Program-made: the position numbers and the translations under genes | Shown here: positions 51,944-60,493 of the stretch, piece after piece | How the letters are laid out: each line of letters opens with the position of its first letter | Position numbering within the stretch: position 1 is the first letter of the stretch | The notes under the pieces: generated by a model | The model's database searches: none | What the model saw: only the letters and a program-made list of their open reading frames with translations | What the model was told of the DNA's origin: nothing | NCBI RefSeq assembly: GCF_009671065.1 | Contig: NZ_CP046027.1 | Span: 558,001-622,000 of the forward strand | Direction of reading: 5' to 3' | DNA from: Neisseria brasiliensis | GTDB lineage: Bacteria; Pseudomonadota; Gammaproteobacteria; Burkholderiales; Neisseriaceae | DNA length: 64,000 nt

Positions 51944-52417
51944 ATGAACATGAAAAACATGTTGCTCGCCACCTTGGTCAGCACCGCTTTGATGACACCG
52001 GCCATCAGCCACGCCGAGCAAACCAAGCGCACCAGCACGGTAAAATCCACCGCAATCGGTGCGGCTGCCGGTGCCGTAGTCGGCGGTGTGGTCGGTAAAA
52101 ACAAAAAAGGCGCGTTAATCGGCGCAGCAGCAGGCGGTTTGGCCGGTGCGGCGTATTCTTATCATCGCAACCGCAAAGCCGATGTCACCGATTACAGCGA
52201 CAACGACTACTACAACGGCCGCGACCGCAACAGCCACTATGAAGACGATGAAGACGGCGACCGCCGCCGCTCGAGCCGCAATGAGCGCGAACGTCGTTAC
52301 GAAGAAGACGAAGATGACGACCGCCGCGACCGCAAGCGCAACAGCCACTACGAAGAAGATGACGACGATCGCCGCTCCAACCGCCGTCGCGACAGCCGTG
52401 ATGATGACGACGATTAA
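51944..52417 (+). CDS. exported glycine-zipper protein with charged polyampholyte tail
   Basis: A 157-residue protein. Signal MNMKNMLLATLVSTALMTPAISHA (cleavage near SHA-EQ, residue 24-25). A glycine zipper with two hydrophobic helices follows: STAIGAAAGAVVGGVVG and GALIGAAAGGLAGAAYSY. From about residue 75 the chain is almost only Asp, Glu, Arg, Asn, Ser and Tyr, with a repeated NSHYEEDDDDRR-like unit (three variants). Glycine-zipper proteins insert in outer membranes (SlyB, Rcp types). The tail is unlike those and its role is unknown. Start has AAAAGGA. Confidence 0.72.
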   Translation: MNMKNMLLATLVSTALMTPAISHAEQTKRTSTVKSTAIGAAAGAVVGGVVGKNKKGALIGAAAGGLAGAAYSYHRNRKADVTDYSDNDYYNGRDRNSHYEDDEDGDRRRSSRNERERRYEEDEDDDRRDRKRNSHYEEDDDDRRSNRRRDSRDDDDD

Positions 52418-52480
52418 TTCGTTTATCGAGATTAGGCTTAGTTTCTAATCAATCAGGCCGTCTGAAACCTTTTTATTCAA

Positions 52481-53257
52481 TCACCAACCTTTAACTCTAT
52501 CCCAATCATGCTGCGCCAAGGTATCAGCATGCTCTCGTCGGCTCTGATATTCGCGCCCTTCTCTAATCCGTTCCGACACAAAATCCAAATGTCGGCGCGC
52601 GATGTCCGCAGCCTGTTGCGCCTCACCTGCTTTAATGGCTTCATACAAGGCGCGGTGATGGGCAATTAAGGTCGGGCGCGGGTTGCATTCATGATCGGCA
52701 TGAATGATGGCGCTGCGGGTTTGCTCGTAAAGCATTTTCAGCAAACTGGCGGATAAATGACTGAACAAAATATTGTGCGCGGCATCGGCGATGGTTTGGT
52801 GAAACGAATAATCCGCTTCAGCCTGATGATCGAGATTGCCCTCACGACAGGCGGTTTCAAAATTGGCCAACCAAAATTCTATGCGCTTCAAATCAGTATC
52901 GGTGCGCCGCTCGGCCGCCAAAGCCGCCATGCAGCCTTCGATGTGGCAACTGAAATCGTACACATCGCGTTCCCAATTGGAATGCTTGCCCAACAAAGCC
53001 TGCCAATCGGCCAAAAAATCCTGCTGCGTTTTGGCAGAAACATAATAACCATCGCCCTGCCGCGCTTCCAAAACATTCTTGGCAATCAACACATTCAAGG
53101 CCACGCGCACCGATGGGCGTGAAACATTAAACTCTTCAGCCAAACTACGCTCGGGCGGAATCTTCTGGCCTTCAGGATATTCACCGGCGGCAATGCGCTC
53201 TTCCAAAACCGCCAATATTTGGTCGCTGACCTTTTGCGGACGTACTAATTTTGTCAT
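52481..53257 (-). CDS. FadR-subfamily (GntR/FCD) transcriptional regulator, GdhR-like
   Basis: A 258-residue regulator from MTKLVRPQKVSDQ at 53257. The N-terminal winged helix shows PPERSLAEEFNVSRPSVRVALNVLIAKNVLEARQ-type sequence (about residues 30-64). The C-terminal FCD domain has the metal-ligand pattern with DYSFHQTIADAAHN and HHRALYEAIKAGE. In Neisseria the close family member GdhR controls gdhA and lactate permease. PdhR and LldR are alternatives. A perfect PdhR/LldR-type operator lies 38 bases upstream of its start, which suggests autoregulation. Confidence 0.82.
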   Translation of the reverse strand: MTKLVRPQKVSDQILAVLEERIAAGEYPEGQKIPPERSLAEEFNVSRPSVRVALNVLIAKNVLEARQGDGYYVSAKTQQDFLADWQALLGKHSNWERDVYDFSCHIEGCMAALAAERRTDTDLKRIEFWLANFETACREGNLDHQAEADYSFHQTIADAAHNILFSHLSASLLKMLYEQTRSAIIHADHECNPRPTLIAHHRALYEAIKAGEAQQAADIARRHLDFVSERIREGREYQSRREHADTLAQHDWDRVKGW

Positions 53258-53294
53258 GATTTTTCTGTATGTGTGGTGTGTGCAAATCGGCAAA

Positions 53295-53309
53295 ATTGGT
53301 CAAACCAAT
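53295..53309. promoter_or_regulatory. palindromic FCD-regulator operator ATTGGT-N3-ACCAAT
   Basis: ATTGGTCAAACCAAT is a perfect dyad of the form used by PdhR and LldR (TNGTNNNACNA core). It lies in the 373-base spacer between the regulator and the small lipoprotein gene, 38 bases from the regulator start. Confidence 0.72.
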
Positions 53310-53630
53310 CTTGAAACGTGATTGTACTGACGCGGTATTCTCATCGTCAATCTCGGCGCAGATTTTTCCATTGTGTGTAGCGTGTTTTATTATTTAATAA
53401 TTGTTTTTGCTGCCATGATTCTGTAATAATAACTGTAGAATTTAACGCTGCAAGCTATTGAGTGGATAGATATTTCATTTTTGTCATTAACGATTATGTC
53501 TTTTGAATGGTGCAAACTTTACACCGCAAAATGAAACTAAATCCCATCATTGCCACTCAATCACCTTGCAGACTCGATTCTGCAGCTACCGGAAACTCCG
53601 GTAAACATCAATAATATAGGAATATACAAT

Positions 53631-53843
53631 ATGAAAACTTTATTTATCTCCGTTGCGACCGCTGCGCTGCTGTTGAGCGCGTGTTCAAGCAGCAAAACTG
53701 CTGAAGCACCAAATCCGGCTCCGCAAATCAGCGTGGAAGAAGCCATTGCCCAATGCCAACAAGCTGCCGGTGAAAATGCTGACCGCGCCGCGTTTGATGC
53801 CTGCATGAAAGACAAAGGCTTCCAACGCAAAGCCGGTGAATAA
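53631..53843 (+). CDS. small lipoprotein
   Basis: A 70-residue protein. Signal MKTLFISVATAALLLSAC with lipobox LSAC. The mature part has SVEEAIAQCQQAAGENADRAAFDACMKDKGFQR, with two Cys that could form a disulfide across a helical pair. I do not recognise a functional family, though similar Cys-pair small lipoproteins occur in Neisseria. The stop after KAGE is followed in frame by eleven Ala/Pro-rich codons and a second stop, which suggests an earlier longer C-terminus. Start chosen because of the AGGAATATACAAT leader. Confidence 0.7.
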   Translation: MKTLFISVATAALLLSACSSSKTAEAPNPAPQISVEEAIAQCQQAAGENADRAAFDACMKDKGFQRKAGE

Positions 53844-53944
53844 GCTCCTGCTGACGCACCTGCTTCTGCTGCACAATAAGCAGCATTAAATCAAGATAAC
53901 GGCTTTTTTACTCCCTGGAAACGCCGTTAAGAGCAACTTGAAAA

Positions 53945-54013
53945 CAAAGGCCGTCTGAACAGGTCGGGCAGAAATCCATGATTTCGCTGCCTTACTTATT
54001 CAGACGGCCTTTG
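53945..54013. terminator. DUS inverted pair with a long loop
   Basis: AAAGGCCGTCTGAA and TTCAGACGGCCTTT separated by about 41 bases; sits between convergent lipoprotein and grxB genes. Confidence 0.65.
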
Positions 54014-54025
54014 ATATTTTAGCTC

Positions 54026-54679
54026 TTACAGTGCGCGGTCAAAATACAAATCCACGTCGCCCGCTTCGCTCATGCGCATCAGATAATCCATCACATTTTG
54101 CGGCCATTCGATGCCGCGTGTCGCGGTCAGGTTGCGCAAAATCGGGAACAGCAAAATATCTTCCATCGCCGCTTCGCCGTTTACACCCACGCCTTCGTTG
54201 CTGATTAAGCCATCAAGCTCCAACAAATCGGCATTGATGCGCTCAATATATTGCGCGGTTTTGTTGAGATTGGTCTCAAAATTGCCGATATTCTGCTCTT
54301 TTTTATCAACAAAATATTTCACCGCTTCCGGTGTGGCAAACTCCGGCAAACCGATTTTCACCGTGCGCGGCTGCACCAGTTTGTTGTTGTATTCGCCGAC
54401 TTTGTCCAACCAAGCCTGCAATTCAGGGCGGATGTCTTCTTTCAGACGGCCTTGACCGGCCTGCTCATCCACATAACGCACAATATCCAAGCTCTCGCCC
54501 ATATATGAGCTGTCTTCTTTCTGCAAAATCGGCACTTGTTTGGCACCAATCATGCTGATGGGCGTGGCTTCATCATCGTTCATCAGATTTTCCGTTTCCA
54601 ACGGCAAACCGCGCAAACCGAAAATCATGCGGGCGCGCACGCAAAACGGACAATGATCGTAAATATAAAGTTTCATCAT
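54026..54679 (-). CDS. grxB: glutaredoxin 2 (GrxB-type)
   Basis: A 217-residue monothiol/dithiol glutaredoxin of the GST-like fold. N-terminal KLYIYDHCPFCVRARMIFG with active site CPFC, IGAKQVPIL cis-Pro region and SLDIVRYVDEQ. The C-terminal helical GST-like domain fills residues 80-217. The start is ATGATG; either of 54679 or 54676 is possible. Role in glutathione-dependent disulfide reduction. Confidence 0.93.
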   Translation of the reverse strand: MMKLYIYDHCPFCVRARMIFGLRGLPLETENLMNDDEATPISMIGAKQVPILQKEDSSYMGESLDIVRYVDEQAGQGRLKEDIRPELQAWLDKVGEYNNKLVQPRTVKIGLPEFATPEAVKYFVDKKEQNIGNFETNLNKTAQYIERINADLLELDGLISNEGVGVNGEAAMEDILLFPILRNLTATRGIEWPQNVMDYLMRMSEAGDVDLYFDRAL

Positions 54680-54715
54680 AAGGCTCCAAAAATTAACATG
54701 ATTACCTTATCACTT

Positions 54716-54757
54716 CAGGCCGTCTGAAACAAGCATCCACCTTTTCAGACGGCCTGA
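54716..54757. terminator. DUS inverted pair between grxB and relA
   Basis: CAGGCCGTCTGAAAC and its complement upstream of both divergent genes. In this position it probably acts on antisense read-through or only as DUS. Confidence 0.5.
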
Positions 54758-54858
54758 TTCGGCCGAAAGTTTAGTATATCAATAGCACCAATAGCTATTA
54801 TTAACATCCGCCAATCCTGTTACAATGACGTTTCCGTAACCGAATTATTCCCTACGCC

Positions 54859-57069
54859 ATGAACGGAATCTCCACCACCAGCAACATCGCGCCGAATCTC
54901 GAACAATACCGCAGTTGGTTTGCGCCCTATTTGGCCAAACAATCAGAACGCGATGCCAAAATGCTTCAGACGGCCTTAAATCTGGCCGAGCAATACTATC
55001 CGCACGATGCCTTAACCGTCAGCGGCGAACCTGTGTTGGGCAATCTGATGGGCGCGGCGAAGATGGTCAACGAAATGGATTTGCTCGCCGATGCCGTGGC
55101 CGCCACCATCTTGGCCGACATTTCCAGCTATTGCGACCATTGGCAAGAAACCGTCACCGAGCAATGTAATGCTACTGTGTGCGAGCTGATTAAGGGCATC
55201 GACGAAGTGCAAAAGCTGACCCAGTTTGCCAAGGTCGATAGCTTGGCCACGCCGGAAGAGCGTGCACAACAGGCTGAAACCATGCGCAAAATGCTGCTGG
55301 CGATGGTGACCGACATCCGCGTGGTGTTGATTAAGCTCGCCATGCGCACGCGCACCATGCAATACATCGGCTCGCAGGAAGATTCACCGGAAAAACGCGA
55401 ATTAGCCAAAGAAACACTGGATATTTTCGCGCCTTTGGCCAACCGCTTGGGCGTGTGGCAGCTCAAATGGCAGCTGGAAGATTTGGGCTTCCGCCACCAA
55501 GAGCCGGAAAAATACCGCGAAATCGCGCAGCTTTTAGACGAAAAGCGCACCGAACGGCTGGAATACATTGAAAATTTCCTGAATATTTTGAGTGGCGAAC
55601 TCACCAAATACAACGTGCATTTCGAAGTGGCCGGCCGCCCGAAACACATCTATTCCATTTACAAAAAAATGGTCAAGAAAAAGCTCAGTTTCGATGGGCT
55701 TTACGACATTCGCGCCGTGCGGATTTTGGTCGATACCGTACCCGAGTGTTACACCACGCTAGGCATTGTGCACAGCTTGTGGCAGCCGATTCCGGGCGAA
55801 TTTGACGACTACATCGCCAACCCGAAAGGCAACGGCTATAAGAGTTTGCACACCGTCATCGTCGGCCCTGAAGACAAAGGCGTGGAAGTGCAAATCCGCA
55901 CTTTCGACATGCACCAATTCAACGAATTCGGTGTCGCCGCCCACTGGCGCTACAAAGAAGGCGGCAAAGGCGATTCGGCTTACGAACAAAAAATCGCTTG
56001 GCTGCGCCAACTGCTCGACTGGCGCGAAAACATGGCCGAAAGCGGTAAAGAAGACTTGGCTTCCGCCTTCAAAACCGAATTGTTCCAAGACACCATTTAT
56101 GTGATGACGCCACACGGTAAAGTGTTGTCGCTACCGGCCGGCGCCACCCCCATCGACTTTGCCTACGCCCTGCACAGCAGCATCGGCGACCGTTGCCGCG
56201 GCGCGAAAGTCGACGGCCAAATCGTGCCACTTTCCACCGCATTGGAAAACGGCCAGCGCGTGGAAATCATCACCGCCAAAGAAGGCAATCCGTCGGTCAA
56301 CTGGCTGTATGAAGGCTGGGTGAAATCCAGCAAAGCCATCAGCAAAATCCGCTCGTTTATCCGTCAGCAAAACGCCGATGCGATCAAAGAAGACGGCCGC
56401 GCCCAGCTCGACAAGCAGCTGGTGAAAATCAATCCGAAGCCGAATCTGCAAGATTTGTCGGAAAAACTCGGCTTCAAAAAGCTCGATGATTTATACACCG
56501 CCATCGGTCAGGGCGAAATCTCGCCGCGCGCGATTCAGAAAGCCTGCGGCACGCTGAACGAACCGCCGCCGGTGCCGGTAGACGAAACCACCATCGTCAA
56601 GCAGTCGAAAATCAAAAAAGGCGGCAAAAACGGCGTGCTTATCGACGGCGAAGATGGCTTGCTCACCACATTAGCCAAGTGCTGCAAACCCGCCCCGCCC
56701 GACGACATCATCGGCTTTGTTACTCGCGAGCGTGGTATTTCGGTACACCGCAAAACCTGCCCTTCCTTCCAGCATTTGGCCGAACAATCACCGGATAAAG
56801 TGTTGAACGCAAGCTGGGCAGCCTTACAGGAAGGCCAAGTCTTCGCGGTGGACGTGGAAATCCGCGCGCAAGACCGCAACGGCCTGCTGCGCGATGTGTC
56901 CGATGCTTTGGCTCGCCACAAACTCAACGTCACCGCCGTGCAAACACAAAGCCGCGACTTGGAAGCCAGCATGCGCTTCACGCTGGAAGTGCGTCAAGTC
57001 AACGACTTACCGCGCGTGTTGGCCAGCCTGACCGATGTCAAAGGCGTATTGAGCGTGACACGCTTGTAA
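54859..57069 (+). CDS. relA: (p)ppGpp synthetase RelA
   Basis: A 736-residue RelA/SpoT homologue. The HD region is degenerate (ILADISSYCDHW where the catalytic His-Asp would be), the synthetase has GLYDIRAVRILV and GEFDDYIANPKGNGYKSLHT with EFDD. That acidic EXDD motif marks monofunctional RelA rather than RXKD of SpoT. TGS domain VLSLPAGATPIDFAYALHSSIG, a zinc-finger region with AKCCKPAPPDDI and CPSF, and C-terminal ACT domain DRNGLLRDVSDAL. It responds to uncharged tRNA on the ribosome. Confidence 0.94.
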   Translation: MNGISTTSNIAPNLEQYRSWFAPYLAKQSERDAKMLQTALNLAEQYYPHDALTVSGEPVLGNLMGAAKMVNEMDLLADAVAATILADISSYCDHWQETVTEQCNATVCELIKGIDEVQKLTQFAKVDSLATPEERAQQAETMRKMLLAMVTDIRVVLIKLAMRTRTMQYIGSQEDSPEKRELAKETLDIFAPLANRLGVWQLKWQLEDLGFRHQEPEKYREIAQLLDEKRTERLEYIENFLNILSGELTKYNVHFEVAGRPKHIYSIYKKMVKKKLSFDGLYDIRAVRILVDTVPECYTTLGIVHSLWQPIPGEFDDYIANPKGNGYKSLHTVIVGPEDKGVEVQIRTFDMHQFNEFGVAAHWRYKEGGKGDSAYEQKIAWLRQLLDWRENMAESGKEDLASAFKTELFQDTIYVMTPHGKVLSLPAGATPIDFAYALHSSIGDRCRGAKVDGQIVPLSTALENGQRVEIITAKEGNPSVNWLYEGWVKSSKAISKIRSFIRQQNADAIKEDGRAQLDKQLVKINPKPNLQDLSEKLGFKKLDDLYTAIGQGEISPRAIQKACGTLNEPPPVPVDETTIVKQSKIKKGGKNGVLIDGEDGLLTTLAKCCKPAPPDDIIGFVTRERGISVHRKTCPSFQHLAEQSPDKVLNASWAALQEGQVFAVDVEIRAQDRNGLLRDVSDALARHKLNVTAVQTQSRDLEASMRFTLEVRQVNDLPRVLASLTDVKGVLSVTRL

Positions 57070-57076
57070 AAACAAT

Positions 57077-57113
57077 CAGGCCGTCTGAAAGATTATGCTT
57101 TCAGACGGCCTGA
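57077..57113 (+). terminator. DUS inverted-pair terminator of relA
   Basis: CAGGCCGTCTGAAAG and its complement, 8 bases after the stop. Confidence 0.8.
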
Positions 57114-57132
57114 TATTTAGGAAATCCCCATC

Positions 57133-57909
57133 ATGCGTTTAATCGACCTCCACCGCTACCCCGTCAAGTCCATGGGCGGCAATGCGTTAACCGAATCCGA
57201 CATCACGCCGCAAGGCCTGCCACTTGACCGCGAATGGCTCGTCACCGCCCCCGACGGCAATATGCTCACCGCACGCAAACACCCAGCCATGCTGCTGTGG
57301 CAAACTTCAGCCGATTCAGACGGCCTCACGCTTACCGCGCCTGATGGCAGCCACCAAACGGTTTCGGTGCAAGAGATGAATCAGGAAAGCGAAGTCACGG
57401 TATGGAAAGACCGCTTTGCCGCATGCACCACTGACCACGCCATCAATGCTTGGCTGGGCGAACAACTCGGCACCGAAGCGCGCCTGCATTGGCTGGGCAA
57501 ACACAGCCGCCGCATCTTGGCGCATTCGCAAACGCCGCTGTCTTTTGCTGACGGCGCGCCTTATCTGCTGACCCATACCGCTTCATTGGCGGAACTGAAT
57601 ACTTATCTTGACGAACCGGTGGAAATGGTGCGCTTCCGCCCGAATTTCACAGTAGATGGCGGCAAGGCGTTTGAAGAAGAACAATGGCAACGCATCCGCA
57701 TCGGCAAAGTCGAATTCGAGCATTTCAAACCCTGTGTCCGCTGCGTGATGACCACGGTAGATTTGGTTTCAGGCTGCCGCCATCCGCAGCAAGAGCCGCT
57801 TTCCACCCTTGCCGTTGCCCGCAAAGCGATTTTCGGCATCAATCTGGTGGCGCTCAACCAAGGCCGCGTGCATATGGATGATGAAGTGGAAGTGTTGTCG
57901 TGGTTGTAA
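57133..57909 (+). CDS. MOSC-domain protein (YcbX-like, N-hydroxylated base detoxification family)
   Basis: A 258-residue protein with an N-terminal MOSC beta-barrel (LHRYPVKSMGG, DREWLVTAPDGNMLTARKHP, residues 6-50) and the C-terminal MOSC domain with RFRPNFTVDGGKAFEEEQW and FKPCVRCVMTTVD, whose Cys ligates molybdenum cofactor. YcbX relatives reduce N-hydroxylated compounds with CysJ. It lies after relA but has its own terminators, so operon linkage is unlikely. Length is shorter than YcbX (369) because the ferredoxin domain is missing. Confidence 0.86.
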   Translation: MRLIDLHRYPVKSMGGNALTESDITPQGLPLDREWLVTAPDGNMLTARKHPAMLLWQTSADSDGLTLTAPDGSHQTVSVQEMNQESEVTVWKDRFAACTTDHAINAWLGEQLGTEARLHWLGKHSRRILAHSQTPLSFADGAPYLLTHTASLAELNTYLDEPVEMVRFRPNFTVDGGKAFEEEQWQRIRIGKVEFEHFKPCVRCVMTTVDLVSGCRHPQQEPLSTLAVARKAIFGINLVALNQGRVHMDDEVEVLSWL

Positions 57910-57925
57910 GCACATAAATGCGACA

Positions 57926-57958
57926 AAGGCCGTCTGAAACGCATTCAGACGGCCTTTG
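57926..57958 (+). terminator. DUS inverted-pair terminator
   Basis: AAAGGCCGTCTGAAACG and its complement after the MOSC gene, facing the small membrane protein gene. Confidence 0.8.
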
Positions 57959-57992
57959 CTTTGATATAAATGGTTTGTTCCTTTTGCTGCAA

Positions 57993-58127
57993 TTACAGCT
58001 TGGCAGATTTATCCGCTTGCTTTTTCACCCAGAAAAATAAAAACGCTGCAATCACACAAATCGACAATAAGGTGATTAACGATAAAATGCCCACAGGCGA
58101 TTTAAAGAGTTCCGCAAAGACTTCCAT
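57993..58127 (-). CDS. DUF3149-type small membrane protein
   Basis: A 44-residue protein from MEVFAELFKSP at 58127, behind a good AAGGAA ribosome site. One transmembrane helix (VGILSLITLLSICVIAAFLFFW, about residues 12-33) and a Lys-rich end. The FAELFKSPVGILSL pattern matches the DUF3149 family of beta-proteobacteria. Function unknown. Longer in-frame starts upstream lie in non-coding DNA. Confidence 0.75.
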   Translation of the reverse strand: MEVFAELFKSPVGILSLITLLSICVIAAFLFFWVKKQADKSAKL

Positions 58128-58259
58128 TTTTTCATTCCTTCTGAGTTGGGGAGTGTTGCGAACCATTATAGTCCGACTATGCCATTTAGCTTTGATAAAA
58201 GTCAAAATTACTGATTTAAAAAAGCTTATGCGAAACTTATATACAATCATCACATACAA

Positions 58260-58299
58260 AAAGGCCGTCTGAAAAATCATCTTTCAGACGGCCTTTTTC
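58260..58299. terminator. DUS inverted pair next to the Correia-like copy 2
   Basis: AAAGGCCGTCTGAAAAATC and its complement with T run, abutting 58301. Confidence 0.6.
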
Positions 58300-58300
58300 A

Positions 58301-58408
58301 TATAGTCGTTTAAAATAAAAATAATACGGCGTTGCCAGCTCCCTTATGTACTCAGTGTACACGGCGGTCGCTGTCGCCTTGTCTTATTTCTATTTTGAAA
58401 CGACTATA
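58301..58408. repeat. Correia-like element, copy 2
   Basis: 108 bases with ends TATAGTCGTTT and AAACGACTATA; interior ACGGCGTTGCCAGCTCCC and GGCGGTCGCTGTCGCCTTGT. It is the reverse complement of copy 1 (35781-35888) with a few changes, and lies just after dxs. Confidence 0.75.
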
Positions 58409-58428
58409 CACTATTCCTGATCAGCAAA

Positions 58429-60312
58429 TTATGCTGCCAACCATTCGCCTATGCGCTTTTCCATCGCGACGGCACTCAAGCCCAAATCGTCAAGCAGCTT
58501 GGCCGGATCACCGTGTTCGGTCACCATATCGGCCACGCCCAACACCAGCACAGGCTTGCAGATTTTGTGTTTCGCCAATACTTCCAGCACCAGACTGCCC
58601 GCACCGCCTTGTTCGGCGTTTTCTTCTACGGTTACCAAATAATCGTGCGATTGTGCCAACCCAAGAATCAAGGCTTCGTCAATCGGCTTCACAAAGCGCA
58701 TGTCCGCCACGCTGGCATCGAATGCTTCGGCAGCTTTTAAGGCAGGCTGCACCATGCTGCCGAAAGCAATAATGGCGGTTTGTTTGCCTTCGCGGCGCAA
58801 CACGCCTTTACCTACCGGCACCGTTTCAAGGCCGTCTGAAACGGCGGCACCGCAACCGCTGCCACGCGGATAACGCACGGCGGTCGGCGCATCCAACGCA
58901 TAACAGGTTGAGAGCAGCAAGCGGCATTCGTTTTCATCGCTCGGCGCGGCAATCACCATATTCGGAATGCAGCGCAAGAAGCTCAAATCATACAAACCGG
59001 CATGGGTTGGCCCGTCGGCGCCCACCACACCGGCGCGGTCGATGGCAAACATCACCGGCAGATTTTGTAGGGCAACATCGTGCACCAATTGGTCGTAAGC
59101 GCGTTGCAGGAAAGTAGAGTAAATCGCCACCACCGGCTTCACCCCTTCGCAAGCCAAGCCGCCGGCAAAGGTCACGGCGTGCTGCTCTGCAATGCCGACA
59201 TCAAAATAACGCTCAGGGAAACGCTGCTCAAATTCCACCAAGCCGCTGCCTTCGCGCATGGCCGGGGTAATCGCCACCAAACGCTGATCGGCCGCTGCTT
59301 GGTCGCAAATCCATTGACCGAAAATTTCGGTATAGGTCGGCTTGGCGGCGGCCGGTTTCGCTTCGGTAACTTGCGCTTGCGGCTTGGCAGATACGGCGTG
59401 GTATTTCACCGGATCGTTTTCCGCCAGCTTGTAGCCGTTGCCTTTTTTGGTAATCACGTGCAGCAATTGCGGGCCTTTTTTGCCGCGCAAATCCTGCAAT
59501 ACGTCCACCAATTTTTCCACGTCATGACCGTCCACCGGCCCCGTATATTCAAAACCGAAGTTTTCAAATAAAGAAAGCGACTGCTTTACATGGTCGGCTT
59601 CGCTGGCCATGCTTTTGATTTTGTGTTCGACTTTTTGCGCAATTTCCATCGCGCCGGGTAATTTGTCTAAAACCTTGCTTGATTGCGCCTTAATGGTCGA
59701 GAGCAAACCGTGCATATCGCGCACCACGTTGCTGGCCAAATATTTCGGCAACGCGCCGACATTCGGCGAAATCGACATTTCATTGTCGTTGAGAATCACC
59801 AGCAAATCCACGTCCATATCGCCGGCGCAGTTTAAGGCTTCAAACGCCTGACCTGCCGTCATCGCGCCGTCACCGATAATCGCTACGCTGCGATTGGGCA
59901 AACCTTGCAGCTTGTCGGCAATCGCCATGCCGAGTGCCGCGCCGATGGAAGTCGATGAATGCCCCACGCCGAAAGTATCGTATTCGGATTCGCTGCGCTT
60001 AGGGAAACCGGCCAAGCCACCGTATTGGCGGATGGTGTGCATGCGGTTTCGGCGGCCGGTCAGGATTTTGTGCGGATAGCTTTGATGGCCGACATCCCAC
60101 ACCAGCTTGTCATCGGGCGTGTGATACACATAATGCAGCGCAACTGTTAATTCGACTGCCCCCAAATTGCTGGCGAAATGGCCACCGGTTCTGACAACCG
60201 ATTCCAGCAAAAAAGTACGCAATTCGTCGGCCACTTGCGGCAACTGGTCTTTATCCAGCGCGCGCAATTGTTGCGGCTGTTCGATGAGGTCTAATAATGG
60301 GGTATGGCTCAT
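58429..60312 (-). CDS. dxs: 1-deoxy-D-xylulose-5-phosphate synthase
   Basis: A 627-residue thiamine diphosphate enzyme starting the MEP isoprenoid pathway. N-terminal LRTFLLESVVRTGGHFASNLGAVELTVALHYV region, TPP motif GDGAMTAGQAFEALN...NDNEMSISPNVG (about residues 151-185), transketolase middle domain GIAEQHAVTFAGGLACEG and HDVALQNLPVMFAIDRAG, and C-terminal domain ending in MEKRIGEWLAA. Start at 60312. Length normal. DUS core within the gene near 58831. Confidence 0.97.
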   Translation of the reverse strand: MSHTPLLDLIEQPQQLRALDKDQLPQVADELRTFLLESVVRTGGHFASNLGAVELTVALHYVYHTPDDKLVWDVGHQSYPHKILTGRRNRMHTIRQYGGLAGFPKRSESEYDTFGVGHSSTSIGAALGMAIADKLQGLPNRSVAIIGDGAMTAGQAFEALNCAGDMDVDLLVILNDNEMSISPNVGALPKYLASNVVRDMHGLLSTIKAQSSKVLDKLPGAMEIAQKVEHKIKSMASEADHVKQSLSLFENFGFEYTGPVDGHDVEKLVDVLQDLRGKKGPQLLHVITKKGNGYKLAENDPVKYHAVSAKPQAQVTEAKPAAAKPTYTEIFGQWICDQAAADQRLVAITPAMREGSGLVEFEQRFPERYFDVGIAEQHAVTFAGGLACEGVKPVVAIYSTFLQRAYDQLVHDVALQNLPVMFAIDRAGVVGADGPTHAGLYDLSFLRCIPNMVIAAPSDENECRLLLSTCYALDAPTAVRYPRGSGCGAAVSDGLETVPVGKGVLRREGKQTAIIAFGSMVQPALKAAEAFDASVADMRFVKPIDEALILGLAQSHDYLVTVEENAEQGGAGSLVLEVLAKHKICKPVLVLGVADMVTEHGDPAKLLDDLGLSAVAMEKRIGEWLAA

Positions 60313-60493
60313 GGTGTGTTTTGGGGTGACTTATTGGTGTAATGAAGAATTATAGCAAGACTTTAGCTGATTTATCAGTCTAATTTTACAGGCCGTCGGA
60401 AAAAGGGAAAACGGCCGCTTTTTCCCCTGTGTCGTGAAAGTTTTGCCGCTTCATGCTAGACTGTCGGCAACGTTTACCGAATAAGTGTTTGAT

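Noticed and set aside
57993..58280. 95-residue membrane protein reading from 58280
   Set aside because: The upstream half runs through a DUS pair and AT-rich DNA; the ribosome site and family match start at 58127.
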